From Stercorarius parasiticus (Eukaryota > Chordata > Aves > Charadriiformes > Stercorariidae), in assembly GCA_013396915.1 (NCBI GenBank), contig VWZL01000904.1, positions 386,625 through 450,624 of the forward strand: a stretch of DNA of 64,000 nt, read 5' to 3'. Each line of letters starts with the position of its first letter. The first letter of the stretch is position 1. Shown one piece after another: positions 1 through 14,924 of this stretch. Position numbers and translations under genes: made by a program. The notes below the pieces were generated by a model, which saw only the letters and a list, made by a program, of their open reading frames with translations, searched no databases and was not told where the DNA came from.

Positions 1-3000
1 AAACTTTATTTCACCGAAAAGATTCAATCCCAGAAAGTGTCGAGCACACCAAATGCTGTAAATGCACAACATTTTTAAGAGTTCCCAGACTCTTGTAAGA
101 TCAGTCTAAAATTAGCGGCAGACAGAATTTCATAATTGCATCATTTTAAAGATTCCAAGTATATTGCAGGGATACAGAAGCAACCCATGATTTCAGAAAC
201 ACTGACCATTAAGGATAAAATCTAATGATAAGGGTTGTGTGGGTAGAAAACCAGGGAACTTCAGCCTCTCTTTTCCATTACCTACTAAAATATCTCATTT
301 TATTTTAAAAAACCTCACGAGTCAATTTTTAATATGCTTAATGCAATGTACAAGCATAAGGTAACCTAATATGTTCAGAAGATGGATTACTTGTAGCTCA
401 GTCTGATCTGAGCCTGCAAATGCAGCATTGTTTATTATAGTCACTGATCTAATTTTGCTGCACTGTAGCTATATTCTAAGATGCAGCTGTCAATCACTTT
501 GGGATAAATTTAGTGTAATAAAAAACTACAAGACTGAAAGAGGACAACAAATATTAAAAAACACTATTCCAATATACTCCCTGATCGAAAATGTAGCTGC
601 TCACTAAACCTAGGATATTCTTCTCCATACAAAAGAGCGGGCTATTATTCAACATACACACCATAAGTCCCACAGTGGATGTTCCTTGGGGACAGATGAA
701 ACTTCTATTGCTTTAGCGAGTTCATCCAAAGCCTCTTTACAGTGATTCCATTTTTGCGAGGCTACAGCTAAATGGTCAGAGTCACAAATGAGATTTTGCA
801 GTTTTAGTCTTGCTTAAGTTCGCTTTACCCTAATGAAAACTACTTTTACTCTTTTTCTTGTGCAGCCATTCTGTTGTATCCAAGCATCTGTCTACTTCAA
901 ATGCCTTCTCTAAGGTACTCTCAGGTAGTGTCTGTCTCAGGACAGACTCTTACCTTCTGTAAAGCAGTCTGCTCTACAGGATTAAATGGAAATACGCCGC
1001 TTCAGAGCAGCTGAAGATCTAACCATTCACTAGAACAATGAAACCTGCTGCTGAGGCGAGAACTGTATTATTATTTCCTTCTAATAAGAAAGGAGATGTT
1101 TCATAAATCTGGCAAATTTAATTTTTAACGCTGCAAACTTATCACGATACTAAGCCACAAAAAATTATTTGTTTCAGGCTTGTAAAAAGAAAAAAAAATC
1201 AATATTTTGAATTCCAACATCAAATCACACATAAGCTGCAAATTGAACTGCTTAGGTGAATAGCGGAATTGTTGTGGTTAAATTTTGGCACCTGGGAAAT
1301 AAGTAGGAGCGCAGCTGATCAGAACTTGTATTACCGAAAAAAAGTTTAATCAGAAAACATCGGGTTGTTCAGCACAAAGTATTTCATTTAAGCGTCTCCT
1401 CTGGAAGTAGGAAATCTAGAAAATCCAGATAAATGCAGGAGAGGTTACCTGAAGATTTTGTAAAAGACCCAAAAAAAGCCAAAAATCCCCGCAAGCACAG
1501 ACGCTGTAGCAATTGCAAGACTTACTGGCAGGAACCGCAGCAGAAGCAGGAGCTCTGAATGTTCCATGCTTTAAACTTGCAGCAAAATAAAAATAATAAA
1601 TACAACTAATTCCCTCATGAACAGGAAGACCAGTAGCTGGAGCTTTGCTGTTGATTGCAGTGCAATCAGATGTTAACACCTTTTAAAAGATGTGGGAAGA
1701 AGAAAGGTAAAGACTTGGAGGGAAATCTGAGAAGTAATATGAAAATAAGTCTTCGTGCTTTTTAAATTTATAGCCAGGCCTTTTGTAAGAATTATCTGTT
1801 GCGCACAGGAGGCATTTTCTGCCCATTTATACCAACTTTGGGGGCAACAACTTTGCCAGCGGCGCTGGCTGTATCACCTGAATTGACATTCATCAGTCAG
1901 ACCGAATTTGTCCTCCTTTTCTCCTGCTGACCCTACCATGCGTCCTCCCAAATTTCCTAGCAGCTCTCCAGGACACAGGTATTTGCAAAATACCACTTGC
2001 TCAGTACTTTCCCATTCAGACTCCAGAATCGCAAGCCAGCTTCCCTCCTCCAACAACATGTAATTTAACACTGCCAGACTTTACAATGCAGGCAAGATTT
2101 TCTTCCACCTCGTGGGTTTTGTAGTTCTCGGAGATCACTTTAAAGTTATTGGTTTGGGTTTTTTTCATTTGTTTCTGAGGAGGGGAGCATTTGGGGAATA
2201 TCACACAGAGGAGCTTCCAGATTTTATATGGAAAAAGCTGCAATTTTCATGCAAGCACATGGCACCAGGGGCTGAAGCAAGGAGCTCTGGTCTCCAACTT
2301 GTCCTCTATCTTCGTATCTGTTTATCTCTTGTTATGTGAAGCAGAAATAGAAAATTTTAAACAATCTTCTTTACCAGTTACTTTTTATGCTTTAATACTT
2401 GTGTTATAATAAATGAAAACATTATTACTAGTGTAATACTGAAATAAAATGTTAAAATAAAGTTAGTCCATTCTGGACATTGAGTCAACAAACGTGTCAA
2501 TCATTTACTCATGTAACTGAAAATATCATAAATGTTCTAGGCTTTAAAAATTATCTACTGCCATTTAATAATTCTAAAAATGGTACTTGATGTAAAAAGG
2601 TATTTGTGATACTGCCTTTGCAAAATACTGCCGTTTTTTCAGCATATCCAGACTCGTGGCCAATGCCTGTAGGTTTTTGTGAGACCTTCAGAGATCGGTG
2701 GTAGAAGTGACCACCAAGGGAGTAACCCTCGACCTAAGGTAAGAGATTAATGGGGCAGCATGACAGCAACATCAGGCAGAAAGTGTGAGCACATTAATTT
2801 CCCTGTGGCTGGTGTTGGTTGATATCGGCTGGTATTGGAGAAAATCAGAGTCCTTTCCTCCCACATGGTTGCCTTCTGAAGTTGGATTTAAAAATTGGTC
2901 TTGAATAAGGTTGTCCTTCTGAACAGCCATAAGCATCGCTGTGATCTGTGCCAGTTTCAGTCTGGCACTGCCCTGTCTTAATTAAAATGAAAGACCAGCA

Positions 3001-6000
3001 CAAGAGTAATGATTGTCATACAAAAAATGCCATGCACATGTTGATCAGTTGGCCATGTTACCTTCCTTAGGAAGAAATCAGGTAAATCACATTAATTAAA
3101 CAGATAGGACATTTATCCCACTCTTTTCATAGCAGGATTTATTTTCTTCCCAAACCAGTTTTACAAGTTAATTCTATTTATGGGCATGGCTCGATTTCTT
3201 GGAAAAGACAGTTATTCGGTGTTAGCCATGCAGTTTTGTGATGCCTGGCATCTGGCTTTCATTTAAAAAAAATAAAGAGCACATCTTAGCATGAAGACAC
3301 ATAACAGATAATTTAAATGACTGGATAATTTACATGATATAGACTATACTTAAAAGTTTATTTTACATTGTTACAGTGGTCTGCATTTGCTTAATCATAA
3401 ATACATCAAAAATATTCTCTTTATTTTATTCTAAAAGGTAGTAAAAAGCTCAAAATTTCTCTACAGTGAGGATGCCAAGAGGTTAGAAGGATACAAAGAA
3501 ATACCATTTTTCGGTTTTTCTTTCTAACTTATTTTCTCCTGCTTCGCTTAAATGTTGTATGCTTAAGCATCAGGCTGCCGTGGGTTTCCCAAGTGCAGCT
3601 GCACACCCCTACGACAAAGAGCTGCCACATTAAAAAAAACAACAAACAAGTCATATCAGAGAAATGATTGCTGTTCATTGTTCACACGCTCATTAGTTCT
3701 GGCAAGTCATGAATGCGTTGGGTCTCTTGCCCTTGTACATATTTAATCTCTGCAAATGTGCTGTATCCTGGGCATATCAGAGCTACTGCAGAGACTGCGA
3801 CACATCCAGGAGTGTCAGTGACTGTTCACAGATAACTGCCCTGTTATCTGGATAATGCAAAAGGCTCTGCTCTTTCTCATTAAGTATATGACTGGTGCAG
3901 TTGTCTCTAGTAACTGGATAGTTAAAATTAGAGTTCGGCATGGCAGAAACATAATTCAAAACCCCATATGTAAAAAAGGGCACTGTGGGAATACATCTAA
4001 GGCATCTAATGTCTATCTGCTGCCAAAAGGGGCAGTCCCACTGCCTTTCCCAGTCTGGGCAGTCAAGCCTATCACTTGCCCCAAAGCTGGCATTTATCTG
4101 ACACCATGGTAAGGCAGTTCATGGAGCTGGCTTGCCAGAAGATCTGAACCATTTTCCTGCAGGACCAGGTATGCACCAGTGCCAACACAAGAGAGACAAC
4201 TGGAGTACATGGATTAAAGAAGGGAGCAGAGGTGGGAAAACAGAGCTGTCCGGGATTTGCAGCACCTGGTTCAGTTTAGCTGTTCTGTAATACCACCCTG
4301 GAAGCAGCAGAGCATCTAACGCTAACAGGAAAGACTAAATGCAGATTAGGAAATCCAAAATCCTATTACCTTTGCAGAGTTTATGTTCCTGAACTAGCTT
4401 TCATCCATATAGGAAGCGAGGCTAAAGCATTCTCCGAAGAGCTGGCACTTACAAATGCTATTACCAAGAACAGAGCAGGGCTTATAATTATTTTTTTTAA
4501 CTCACAGTGAGAGATATTTGTTCGTGAAAGCAGGCCTGTAGCATGTGGGAGACCAATATGGAAATCCTTTTTGAGCATGAAAAGGTTCAGACCACATCTT
4601 CCATTTGCTAAAATAGTACCCTCTCCATCAGGTCCTATTCAGAGCACAAGAGGAGACCAGCATCTACAGCTTACAAATCACAGTGCCTAACCTTGCAGGC
4701 CCTAATCATGAGCACATGAAAAATCACATTTTCTTCAGTTGGCCAGACTAGCAACCTTAGTACACAACAAGCCAGTTTGAAACTATTAGCCCATCTAGGT
4801 TCAGAATAATACCACTGAAACAGCAAAATACAAGTCCTTTCAAATTCATGCTGTAGAACACATGAAAGTCTAACTCGTAACAAAATTCCATTGTATCAAA
4901 AATAACCTTCATCTTAGCTGTAATTTTCCTTTTCATAGGTGCTAGAATTACCCACAAAAGAGGTAGTTCAAATAGAGTTAATAAAAAGTGAGCAGTTGTG
5001 TACAGCAGCTGCCTTTAAAGATTAAAATCCTTTTGCCTGTACCAAAGACAGCATCTGTAGGAGAGTCACCTTCCCCCAAATTGTAATGTAGATCTTGAGA
5101 GCACAGAAACAGGTTGCTGTAAAACATGGAAGCAATCTGCCTCGGAGCAAAAATGGTAGCCAGTAATGACAGTCCATTTTGTGCCCCTGTGACTGAAGAG
5201 GTGATTAAGTTTAAAAAAAAAAAAGTTATAGCATGGTTAACAGAGGCTCCGAGACCTGAACTATACTTCAGGATACTGAAAAAAACCTATCGCTACGTTC
5301 TTTGAATTATCCTTTCTGTACTCCATTCATGTTGTTCCCCCAGAGAACAAAGGGAAACAGGCCAGTCCAAATGTTTTATGCTTTTTGCAATGTTCTGTGA
5401 TCAGTGTTCCCAGTACCTAAGCAAAGACACGGCTTGAATGGAATGAGTATTCAAAACTCTCATTTCCAAGTAAGGGGAAGGAACATTAGACTTTTTTTTT
5501 TCCAAGAACAGAAATTTAGGGGAAAAAATCAGTTACCTTATATAAACGAGGAGAAAATTTTGACTGTTCCAATTCTAAATTCCTGACGGTTGATGAATCT
5601 GTGAGTATATTTTTAATTAAAATTCTCTGATGGGATTTCAGGTAAATTCAGAAGGAGGATATGGGCACTAAAGCCTATGTATCCAGCAGGTCACAAGGGA
5701 AGTGGTAGAGGTGCTCTTTTCACCATCTGTCATTCCTCTTGAACCAGCGCAAATGCACAGCAAATTCATGAAGCCAGAACTGGAGGAGATGCGATCAGCT
5801 TGGCTCTCTAACTGGTGGTTAGCAAAACCATTTTGGAAGGGGAGCTCATGTCTGTGCTCATTGCAGCTAAAGCTTTTATGTATTTTATATTACATAATAA
5901 TCAGATATAAGCAAAGAACCCTAGGTGCAGAGACAAAGAATTTGGAATATCATCTGTCTATAGAAGGTCTGGAGAGAGTCCCTTAACTTGAGAGCCTTTC

Positions 6001-8785
6001 CTGCCCTTATACTTGCTTGATCACCTGGGGAGTTTTGAACGCTTCTCTGGACAACAGCCGTGTTTCAATGAACAAAATGGAAGTAGCCACACGCAACAGC
6101 CTGCAGGTGGCTGCACTTTTTTTGGAGATGGGAGATAAAGTTTTAACATCTCTCTTGTCTCAGCTTGGAGGGAGACATGGAATGGGTCTCAGCTGCTAAA
6201 CACACATCACCTGTACTTCAAAATGCAGTAATTCTCACCTTCATGTGCATTAAGTGCTTTGTTACAAAGCCTTCTGGAATCAGCCTCTCTTGGGAACAGA
6301 GGCAGAGGAGAGCTTAGTTTCTGGGTTCAGGTTGGGCTGAGGCTGGACTCAAGCAGAGAGCTACGACGCCTGGACAGTGCTGATGACCTCTGCAGGCATG
6401 CCGCAGTCCCAAGGGCAGGCATCCTCTTCCAGAAACACAATCTTGTGCTTAAGGGCCTAAATTCTTCCTCCCTTCCAGCCCCCAAGTTCTCTATCTGATC
6501 TAGCACTTCGTGCTCCAAAGACATACAGTCATAAAAATTTTTACCACAAAAAACAACCATAAGTTTATGAAACCAGGAGTTGTTATGTAAGTTATTTTTT
6601 AAAGTTACAAAATCATTCTAACAATTATAGAATGCTTTTACTTACAAGGTCAAATATTTTAAGTCCTACAGTTGATCCTACAGTTCAGCTAAAATTTGAG
6701 CATCCCTGACTGGCTGTGTGCAGCATCCTCCCTTTTCCTTCCCCAGAAGAATTAAGATAATCAGGCTTCAGACACAGAATCCAGAGAACATAGAATCTAC
6801 GAGGAAAAAAAAAAACCAAACATTCATATTCTGCCTGAAAAACAGCATAATAGGGCCTTGTGTTCCTTTTCATGGATCAACATGTTCTCCTATTAAATCT
6901 TAATCAATTGAATACTGGTTCTGTTGTATAAAATGGACTGAAAAAATTACAATTCATAGCAGTGAGAGTAGAGAGTTAATTTAAAAAATTGGAAAATAGT
7001 ACCTACATCATTTTGAGAGATGTGGTACTGCACAATCCAATATTAGGCATTATATGCTTTTGCTTTAAAAAATATAAACACCTTGCACCCCTACATGATG
7101 TGATTTGGTATGCTTCCTTGTCAGCTTTCAAAATAGATTTGCATAGCATGAACCACTGATTTACAGAAGTCTGGTCTGGGGTGTGCTGAACGTGATGCCT
7201 AACCTGTTTTCTGTATGGATTTTAACTGCAAGAGCAGGGAAAATGCTCTCCAGCTCTCCTCCAATACACAATAAATTTAAGTTCTTCATTTTCCTTGTAA
7301 AAAAATGGCAGAAGAGTTTTTAGATTGCCGTTATTCCCACAGACCTTGGAAATGCTGCCAGAGGCAAAAGCCATCTGTCCAGAGACCTTGTGTTTCCACA
7401 CAACTGCTCTGAACATACTTTCTTTTCTCAGAATTAGAGGATGTTAGAGGTACTGTTGTAGGTTCTAGGCTCCCTTGTCTTATAACAAAGGAATCACATA
7501 AAAGGACAGGGAAAACAGTTATCCCTCATCCCACTGACAAGCAGCAAAAGCCTCGTGCTGGACTAATAGACCTTTCTCTCCACCAATAATTGTCACTGGA
7601 TGTTGGTATTTTGCTCCCCTAAATGGACCCCTATTAATGAGGGAAAGAATCAGATTGCAAATTTGAGAGCCCTTTGCAGAAACCTCTCAGCTGGCAGCTC
7701 TTCGGGTTTTCTAACAACTGCAGTTACACTTGTGGTGCTCTCACTGTCCCAGCCATTCCAGTAGTTGCACGAGGACACAGAGGAAAGTCCCAAGCTGACT
7801 CAGGAATTTTTTAGATCAAAGCCGATGTCTCAAACTGTGCATGGAAATAAATGGACGTTACGCATTGTGAAGCACTTTTGTTGTATGCTCTTGGAAAAAA
7901 GTAGGCTGCTCATTTCTTGACAGCGTCACTTTCTTTTTCAAGACAACACAGTAAACAATGCATCACATACCAGTATCTAATTTCAGAGTTCAGCACCAAC
8001 GTCCTCCTCCAAAACAAATATTGCTATCTTACTGGCCAACAGAAACAGAAAAATCCTGCCATGCATAGCTAAGAGCAGCAAGCAATATGCAATTCCCCAT
8101 AAATTCAAACTTTAATCACAGCTGGCAGTTACGTATCTTTAGAGTGCAGAGGTATTATTTTCCATGCCTTCCAGCAGGTTTCCTCACCTCACCATTGCCT
8201 CAGTCTAGAGTACTGAACTGCATCCATCTGTTTCCCAGCTCTGTCCCAGTCAAAACCAGGTAACAGGTAAAATGATTAACAGCAACTTTAGTATAATTTC
8301 ATATAATGTCTTATGAAGAAAACATTAACCACTCACTTTCAGTACTGGATATCTTCTCTAAGAAAAAATGGAAGAATAACTGTTTCAGCCACACATACTG
8401 AAGTGGTTACTAGAGTCTGAAAACAGTGCAGCCCAGCTACCTGATGAAACTAGAAGAAAATTTAGAAAACTATCGATTAGACAGCTATGAAATCAAACAT
8501 ACATGTTGGCATTGCATTCCAGTCAAAAGTCATTAAGAAATGTCAGGATAGCAATTATCTCCCACTGCATTAATACTATGCCTCTTTCCTTTCAGGTCAA
8601 TTTCTAGTATTGGAGATTTTTTTCTCTTCTTGAAGAGTGTAAGACTGGCAAACCATATGCCAAATTTCAAATTGATATAATTTTATAATGTTAAATTGCA
8701 AAAAGCTCTTAACTTTCCAAAGCATTGGAAAGCATTCTGCAATGATGCACAGCAATTTTCTTTTGGAATTCAGATTGCCCGTTTT
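1..8785. other. gene-free AT-rich sequence
   Basis: Only short frames (under 100 codons) occur, without family resemblance, codon bias or splice-linked partners. I saw no CR1, tRNA or other recognisable element. By synteny it belongs to the large LSMEM1-TMEM168 intergenic region. Confidence 0.6.
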
Positions 8786-8824
8786 CCTCTCCTCTCCTCT
8801 CCTCTCCTCTCCTCTCCTCTCTCT
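8786..8824. repeat. (CCTCT)n microsatellite
   Basis: Seven perfect CCTCT units plus a partial one. The minus strand is a pure purine (AGAGG) tract. Confidence 0.97.
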
Positions 8825-11800
8825 TGCCTTCTGTTCCATTAAAATTTTCAAGTAGGGAGACTTCCATTCCTGATGGAATTACCTCTTCTTCAGAAGGTAA
8901 GCGAATACAAATAAAACGCCACAAAACAAATATGTGAGTTAGCCAAGTCATAATTCTCAATTCAGCGTTGACAAGCATAAAGATGTAAAATCACTTCGAT
9001 TCCAACATACTGCATGGAATGTCTTTGCTTGTTTATAGCATACATAAATTTTGAAAAAGATCTAAGTAAGTAAAAAGATCAATGCACAAATCTTACCTTA
9101 CACAGGTAATGCTGTGAAAAGGGCAGAAAGTCAATCACATGCCTCTACAGAAGACCAGTCTGTCCACCTGGGGACCATAGTCTCCATGCAGTTTTAATCC
9201 CTGGAGGTATTAATCACAGGAGAAGATGCATTCTTTGAAGATGGTTGTCTATTTTTGTTCCGGCACACAAAAAGAAAAATAAGCATTCTGCATCAGCACC
9301 AGTAGTAATAAATATTCAGCACTCTAATATCTAATTCCTAAGCATTTATAATCTAAAACAGTGTCTTTATCAACCATCTGTTTTAGCATGTTCCCGATTT
9401 TTATCACTGACTTCCAGTTTAAGGTGAACCACCAGAAAACCAAATAGTATATTACTTCTGGCATTATGCCTTTGTCATTAACAAAAATAATTGTTGTCCT
9501 TCACTGTCTATAAACCCATTTTCTCAATGTTTAAATGTTGAACAGGAGTGATCCCAAATTCCCTGTGCTAATTCCTTTTTTTCATTTTCTCAGAAAACCT
9601 CAGTTTAATCTCCATCTTTGCAATCTTCCGATTTGGAGCAGCTCCCAGATAGCCTCCAAAGTAGTTAAAGCAAATGACCTGAGGGCTTGGGGGGACCATT
9701 GCAGAACTACTCATCATGGAACGCTTGCATGATTCTTCCAAAGGACCATTCTCATGAATGCTTTGCCAGTATGTTTAGATGAACCATAGTAGAATTATTC
9801 AGTCTATAATTACATACAAGTTCCTGCCTTGGTAAGAGGCACACGGTAATCATGATTCTTGAATCATTCTCACACCGGTCCAAATTTTCCTTAAAGTAAT
9901 GCCATTAGTTCCGCTGAAGTCACGCACATACCCATGGAGTGAAGAGTATCCTTGGGGGCTGCGAGGGCAGCCCAAGTTGTGGGCTTTTACCTTTCACAGC
10001 ACACCTACAAAGGAACCAGAATGTCATGGTTAAGACTAAGTCATTCCATTTATACACACATGTAACATGCAATGCTAGTACATGCATGCTGCCTCTCTCT
10101 CTCACACACACATAGCTGCTTTGATTGGAAAACTGTAAGAAATCAGCCACAATTTTATAATAGATGTTAAATCAGAATGAACTGCATCCACAAAAATGTT
10201 AATTCTACAAAACTACAAAGTACAAAAGAGGTTTTCCCCCTCTAACCTGTATCTTGATATGAGAGTGGGTAGAGAAGAATTAGAGCACTGAGCACAGGAA
10301 GAGAAAGATGCAACAGACAATTCGTAGCACAGCAACGTAGAGCCCTTCTGCACTCACTTTGACTTTTGAAGTTAACACAGAGACTAAACTTGCAGTGCTA
10401 TTTTCCTCAGCATGGCAGTTACCGTAGGATAAAACTCACAGAAATTAAATTAGCCACTCATGTTTTATCTTGGAACAGACTTTGGCCATATTCGCTCTTG
10501 GTGAGATGTGATAGTCACTTAATTGCATCTGAGTGAGCTAAATACTCTTCATATGGAAGTCAAGCCATTCTTCTATCATAAGGATTTTTCTATTTTCATG
10601 TCATGAAATAAAAGAAACCAAAATAAGTCAACTTTTTCAGAAACTTTCCCCACTGTAACTTTATTAGAGGAGGTACTGGTGTTTTGATTAATCTAGTTCT
10701 TTCTTACAAGTTAACATAGACTCAAACATAGGTGTTTGAAACAGAAGTTGGTCAGAGATGCTCATGTATAGCCTTTTATCTTGGCTAAAACTTTGATGAA
10801 CTGTTTCAAAGCAAAAAATAAACTCCAGAGGAATCAATGCTGGAATGCTTTCAGATGCTGAAGGTCCCTCATTTCTTTAGCATGGAAAGTTGCGTCAGGG
10901 AGTCAGAGGTCTGTGAATACAGGATGCTGGAAAGCTAACAGTTGTAACAGTCCGAGAAGATATCAAGCTCTTAGATTTTTCTTTCAGTGGGTGAGAAACG
11001 ACACACACCCAACACACAACAAGCATGCTCATTCACACTGGTGTGCACCTGGGGCCATGTGGGGGGTAGCATAGCAGGAAGCAACCGTGGCACAAGACGA
11101 CGTCTGGGAAATGTCTTCTCCTATGATTTATGTCACAGTGTGTTCCAGCGGATGACACTACATCAGTTTCAGTACACCACCACAGCCTCTCACGGTCATG
11201 ACCCCATATGCCATACATGGATTGTTGATCGCAAGCTCAATTGTTGGTTGCACCTGGTGCATGGAGTTGCTTAATAGAAAATGATCTGTTTGGCCGCCCA
11301 TCAGACATCGGGGTTAGGTGATCACACTGCACAAGAATCTTGTACCCAGTCTATAACCTCGACACTTCTGCCATTTAATCACCATCTAGTTTCAGGTGCA
11401 TCTGGTCCCATATTTAATTTTTTATTATTTCCATCTCAGTTTTTTCTATTGTTTCAGTCCTTCAGTTCATTCTTAAATCTCAAACACTAGTTAGATAAGT
11501 CACAAAACACAATTTTCCATAGTTATATATTTCTCCGTTCATTACATGTTATGGCTAAAATCTTAATCCAAATGGAGTCAGTGCCAAAATTTATACTGGT
11601 ATCAGTGAGTCTGAGATTTCACTCTCTAGATATTTTTTTGCATGTAAGAAGACACGTCGAGAGAACAACAGTATTTCACAGGAAGTCAAATAATTAATAG
11701 TTTGACAAGCAGAATTCAAGTTGTTTTTATTTCAGTCCCTTTGTGTATCTGCACTATCACGTGCCCTTTAGCTGTGGCAGAGAGGTTCAGTGGGCACAGC

Positions 11801-14241
11801 TCCTGGTAGACTCCTTGCTATTATTCTGTCTCCCCCTGCACCTCCTTCACCTGCTTGGGCTCTTGCTCGTAGGGTAATTCTCTGCCCTCTGTCTCCTACT
11901 GTCTGTCCCCAGAGCTGCTGCTTCCCGTAAGAGGAGACACTAGCTTCTGGAAGTATCCCCCAGCTGGCTCCTCACTCTCAGATTTGAAAATTCAGGCATG
12001 ACTAAATAGTTTGCCAAAAATTCTGTGACACTGCTCTGCCTCTTAGAGTGAAAGAAAATAGGGCACAGTTGAGACACATGCTGGAGTCTCTTGCTCTTCC
12101 ACCAGCCTTTCTCAGGCTGTTTCTGCCACAAGTTGTCCGTAAAAATGTGCAAACAGGTTTGAGGGCAAAGATTGGACCATGCAACTCCACATCTCCCATA
12201 GGAATTAGGCCTGATGATGCTTAGTCTGCGTACCTTGTGTGGTCTTAGGCAGGAGGTGGGTCCTGGTTCTCTCAGGCAGAAAATGAGCAGTAGCAGAAAT
12301 TCAGGAACAAGAGAAACTTCCAGGTAAATTATGGGCTCTGATCAAACAGGATTTGTGTAGACTGTTCTGCTGACATCTTTTGGCTCTGCAGGCTTCTGCC
12401 AAGCATGTACAAACTGAAACCTTTCAGAAATATGACCAATCTGGAGTGGCATTGCACTGCATACAGCCATTCTGGCCACAAATAACTGCTTCCTATCCGA
12501 TTCCAAGCTCTCCTCAAAACTTACGGATGCAAGGCCTGGTCAGAAGAAAAGTTTACCAAAATTCTTTTTAAAGTAGCAGATCGACATCTTTTCCTTTTGT
12601 CTTATTCTCAGAAACAGCTGAAACTTTAAAGAAAAGGGGGCGGAGCAGGGAAAGGGAAGATCCTGTGTGAATTAGGCAGCTAGTAGGAAAATCTACAGCA
12701 CAACATTTAAAGTTTGGCAAAACTACGGCAAACAAAGTTTGGATCTTAACCTTGAAAGTATCATATAGTTATATTCACTGGCACTACTACCAAACCTGCT
12801 TAATTTGGCACATCAGTATCTTTCCAACAGTGTTAATTATAGTATTCCAAAATCATGATTCATTCAAACAGATGCCACTTACTACAAAAAAAAAACCCAA
12901 AAAAGTGCCAAATAAAGGTTTCTTTCTTTCTCCCACGTAATCTCTCCCTCTTATTATTACAACAATATGTGATATAAGGTGGGTAACACTCAGGCCTAGC
13001 TCATATCTAAATAAGGCAATTCTATACTCGCTATCCACTGTTGGAATAGTCACTGTTGTTTTAAGAAACCTATTCTCCCAAGAGAAAAAAAAAGCACTTT
13101 ATCTTTTCAGTGTACTCACAATTTCTGCCGCAATTCACCGATCAGTATCACTATTGTTTTCAGTAGTGGGGTTATGTTTATAGGTCTGCTTTCATTGAAT
13201 TACTTTCTTCTCATAAATCATTTAATCTCTTGCCAAGATGCAATATCATACTTGGGCTGCACAACATAAAAATGGATGCTTTGCAGCCAGCAAAATTTAG
13301 AGCTCTATATGCTCTTTCGTGAGCAGTCTACAAATAACTTAATTTCATCATTAAAAAATGTTGCTTTTCTCCTTTTAGACTCTCTCCTTTTAATTGCATG
13401 CAGTTTGATATTGTTAGTCCCTCAAAATTAATTAAAAAAATATAGGAAGATCCACAGGTAACATTGTGTGTAAACAAAAGTAACCCAGAAAATCATTTTA
13501 AGCAGCACACAGAAAGAGAGTCTTTTTAAAAATATGTATTTATGGGCCCCAGTAAGAAATGATCGAAATGCTAAGTAGACTAAGTGTCTCCTTGCAAATA
13601 GGGTCTGGCATATGTATTTATGAAGACTGTCAGGCTATTTCTCATGCCTCTATCCAGGCAGAATTTAAAGCTATCTCTCACTGAACAAGTTTAATTATTC
13701 CAGAACAAGAAACATCAACATTTTAATGAATTGTATGGCAACCTGTAAAAAGAGACTGTGAAAAGACACAGTGCTAAAGACTAGAAATTGTGCTCTCACA
13801 CTAGGAGCAGCTCTATCAAAACCCACGGCCTTGTAGTGAACACAGAGAAGCATTTAGATAACAGCATTGCAGAAGGAATGCAATGAGTAAAGTTACATAC
13901 ACTGAACAAGGTTCAACGCACATGTGTGGATCATAAAAATGGTAACTTTATTGTTTGCATTATTTTCAATGGTATGGGCAAGATAATGCTGAAAATCTTA
14001 AAATACTGCACTCTATAATCTACATGTTGTCATTTCTTCCTCAGAAAACAGTAAGCTGTAAGGACCACTATCCTTGTTGGGAGACAGATACATCATACAG
14101 AACACATCTTCTACTTTAGTAGAAACAAATTTAGATTTTGCATTAGAAGGTAATCAGCATTATAAGGCCTTTATTAAAATAACAACAATACTTAGCTTTA
14201 AATAAAAAGAAAACTTAGGAAGTGTCTTAAAATGATGATAT
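8825..14241. other. gene-free sequence
   Basis: Apart from the CT/CA microsatellite near 10.1 kb I see nothing gene-like. The reading frames up to 95 codons at 10987-11274 have low-complexity, stop-poor character on both strands and no recognised domain. Confidence 0.55.
10092..10113. repeat. compound (CT)n(CA)n microsatellite
   Basis: A short CT run passes directly into a CA run. Confidence 0.85.
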
Positions 14242-14325
14242 ACAGTGGAACCTCACTATTCTGACCATTTGGGACCTTTTTAGCATTCAGACAATGGAAA
14301 GTTTCTGTTGCTGAATTGTGATTGC
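14242..14325 (+). mobile_element. pogo/Tigger-like DNA transposon terminal remnant
   Basis: TACAGTGGAACCTCACTATT followed by CTGACCATTTGGGACC resembles the terminal repeat of Tc1/mariner-superfamily pogo/Tigger elements, including the TA target dinucleotide and the ATTTGGGACC block. The following TTCAGACAATGGAAAGTTTC matches the usual sub-terminal repeat in outline. I find no opposite terminus or transposase nearby, so only one end survives. Confidence 0.45.
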
Positions 14326-14846
14326 TACTGGCATGTCTGTGTTCTTCAAACTCTAATCATTTTTTCAATAGAATGTAAGAATTTTGACCTAAGATAAAAT
14401 ATAAAAAGCAGTGACTTTAAAATGTAGGTACTAAAAGTATACAAGCATGAGGCTAGAAAAGCAGCAGTGGCAGCACTCAGCTAATGCTCAGATGAGATTC
14501 AGAATGTAGTTTCCACGGTACATCCTAAAAAAACGGTTAGAAAGAAAACAAAGGGAATTTCTCCCTTGCAGTTATGTAGCATAGATAGACACCAGGAAGG
14601 AGAAAGAATTAACATAGTTAAAAGGTAAACAGAACGTCTATCCATGTATTTTAACTTTCTCTGCACCGATCTCCCCAGAGTCCACAGCATTATTCATGAA
14701 AATAGGACATGACAATTGTTTTTGATCTGATGCTCAGGTCATTACTTTATACTTCCTGGAGCCATCTTTCCATTTTAACTCCCTTTGCACAAGTTTTAAT
14801 CAGCTTTTAGATTGAGTGTTTTACCCTGTCTGCATCCAGCAATTGT

Positions 14847-14924
14847 ACTGGTCATGATAGTGTTTGTATTATATATGCACTGGTCACAATACTGTTTGTA
14901 TTATATACGCACTGGTCACCATAC
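14847..14924. repeat. 32-bp tandem repeat, 2.4 copies
   Basis: Copies begin ACTGGTCA at 14847, 14879 and 14911, exactly 32 bp apart. Each holds GTTTGTATTATATA(T/C)GC, with few differences between the two full copies. Confidence 0.9.
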
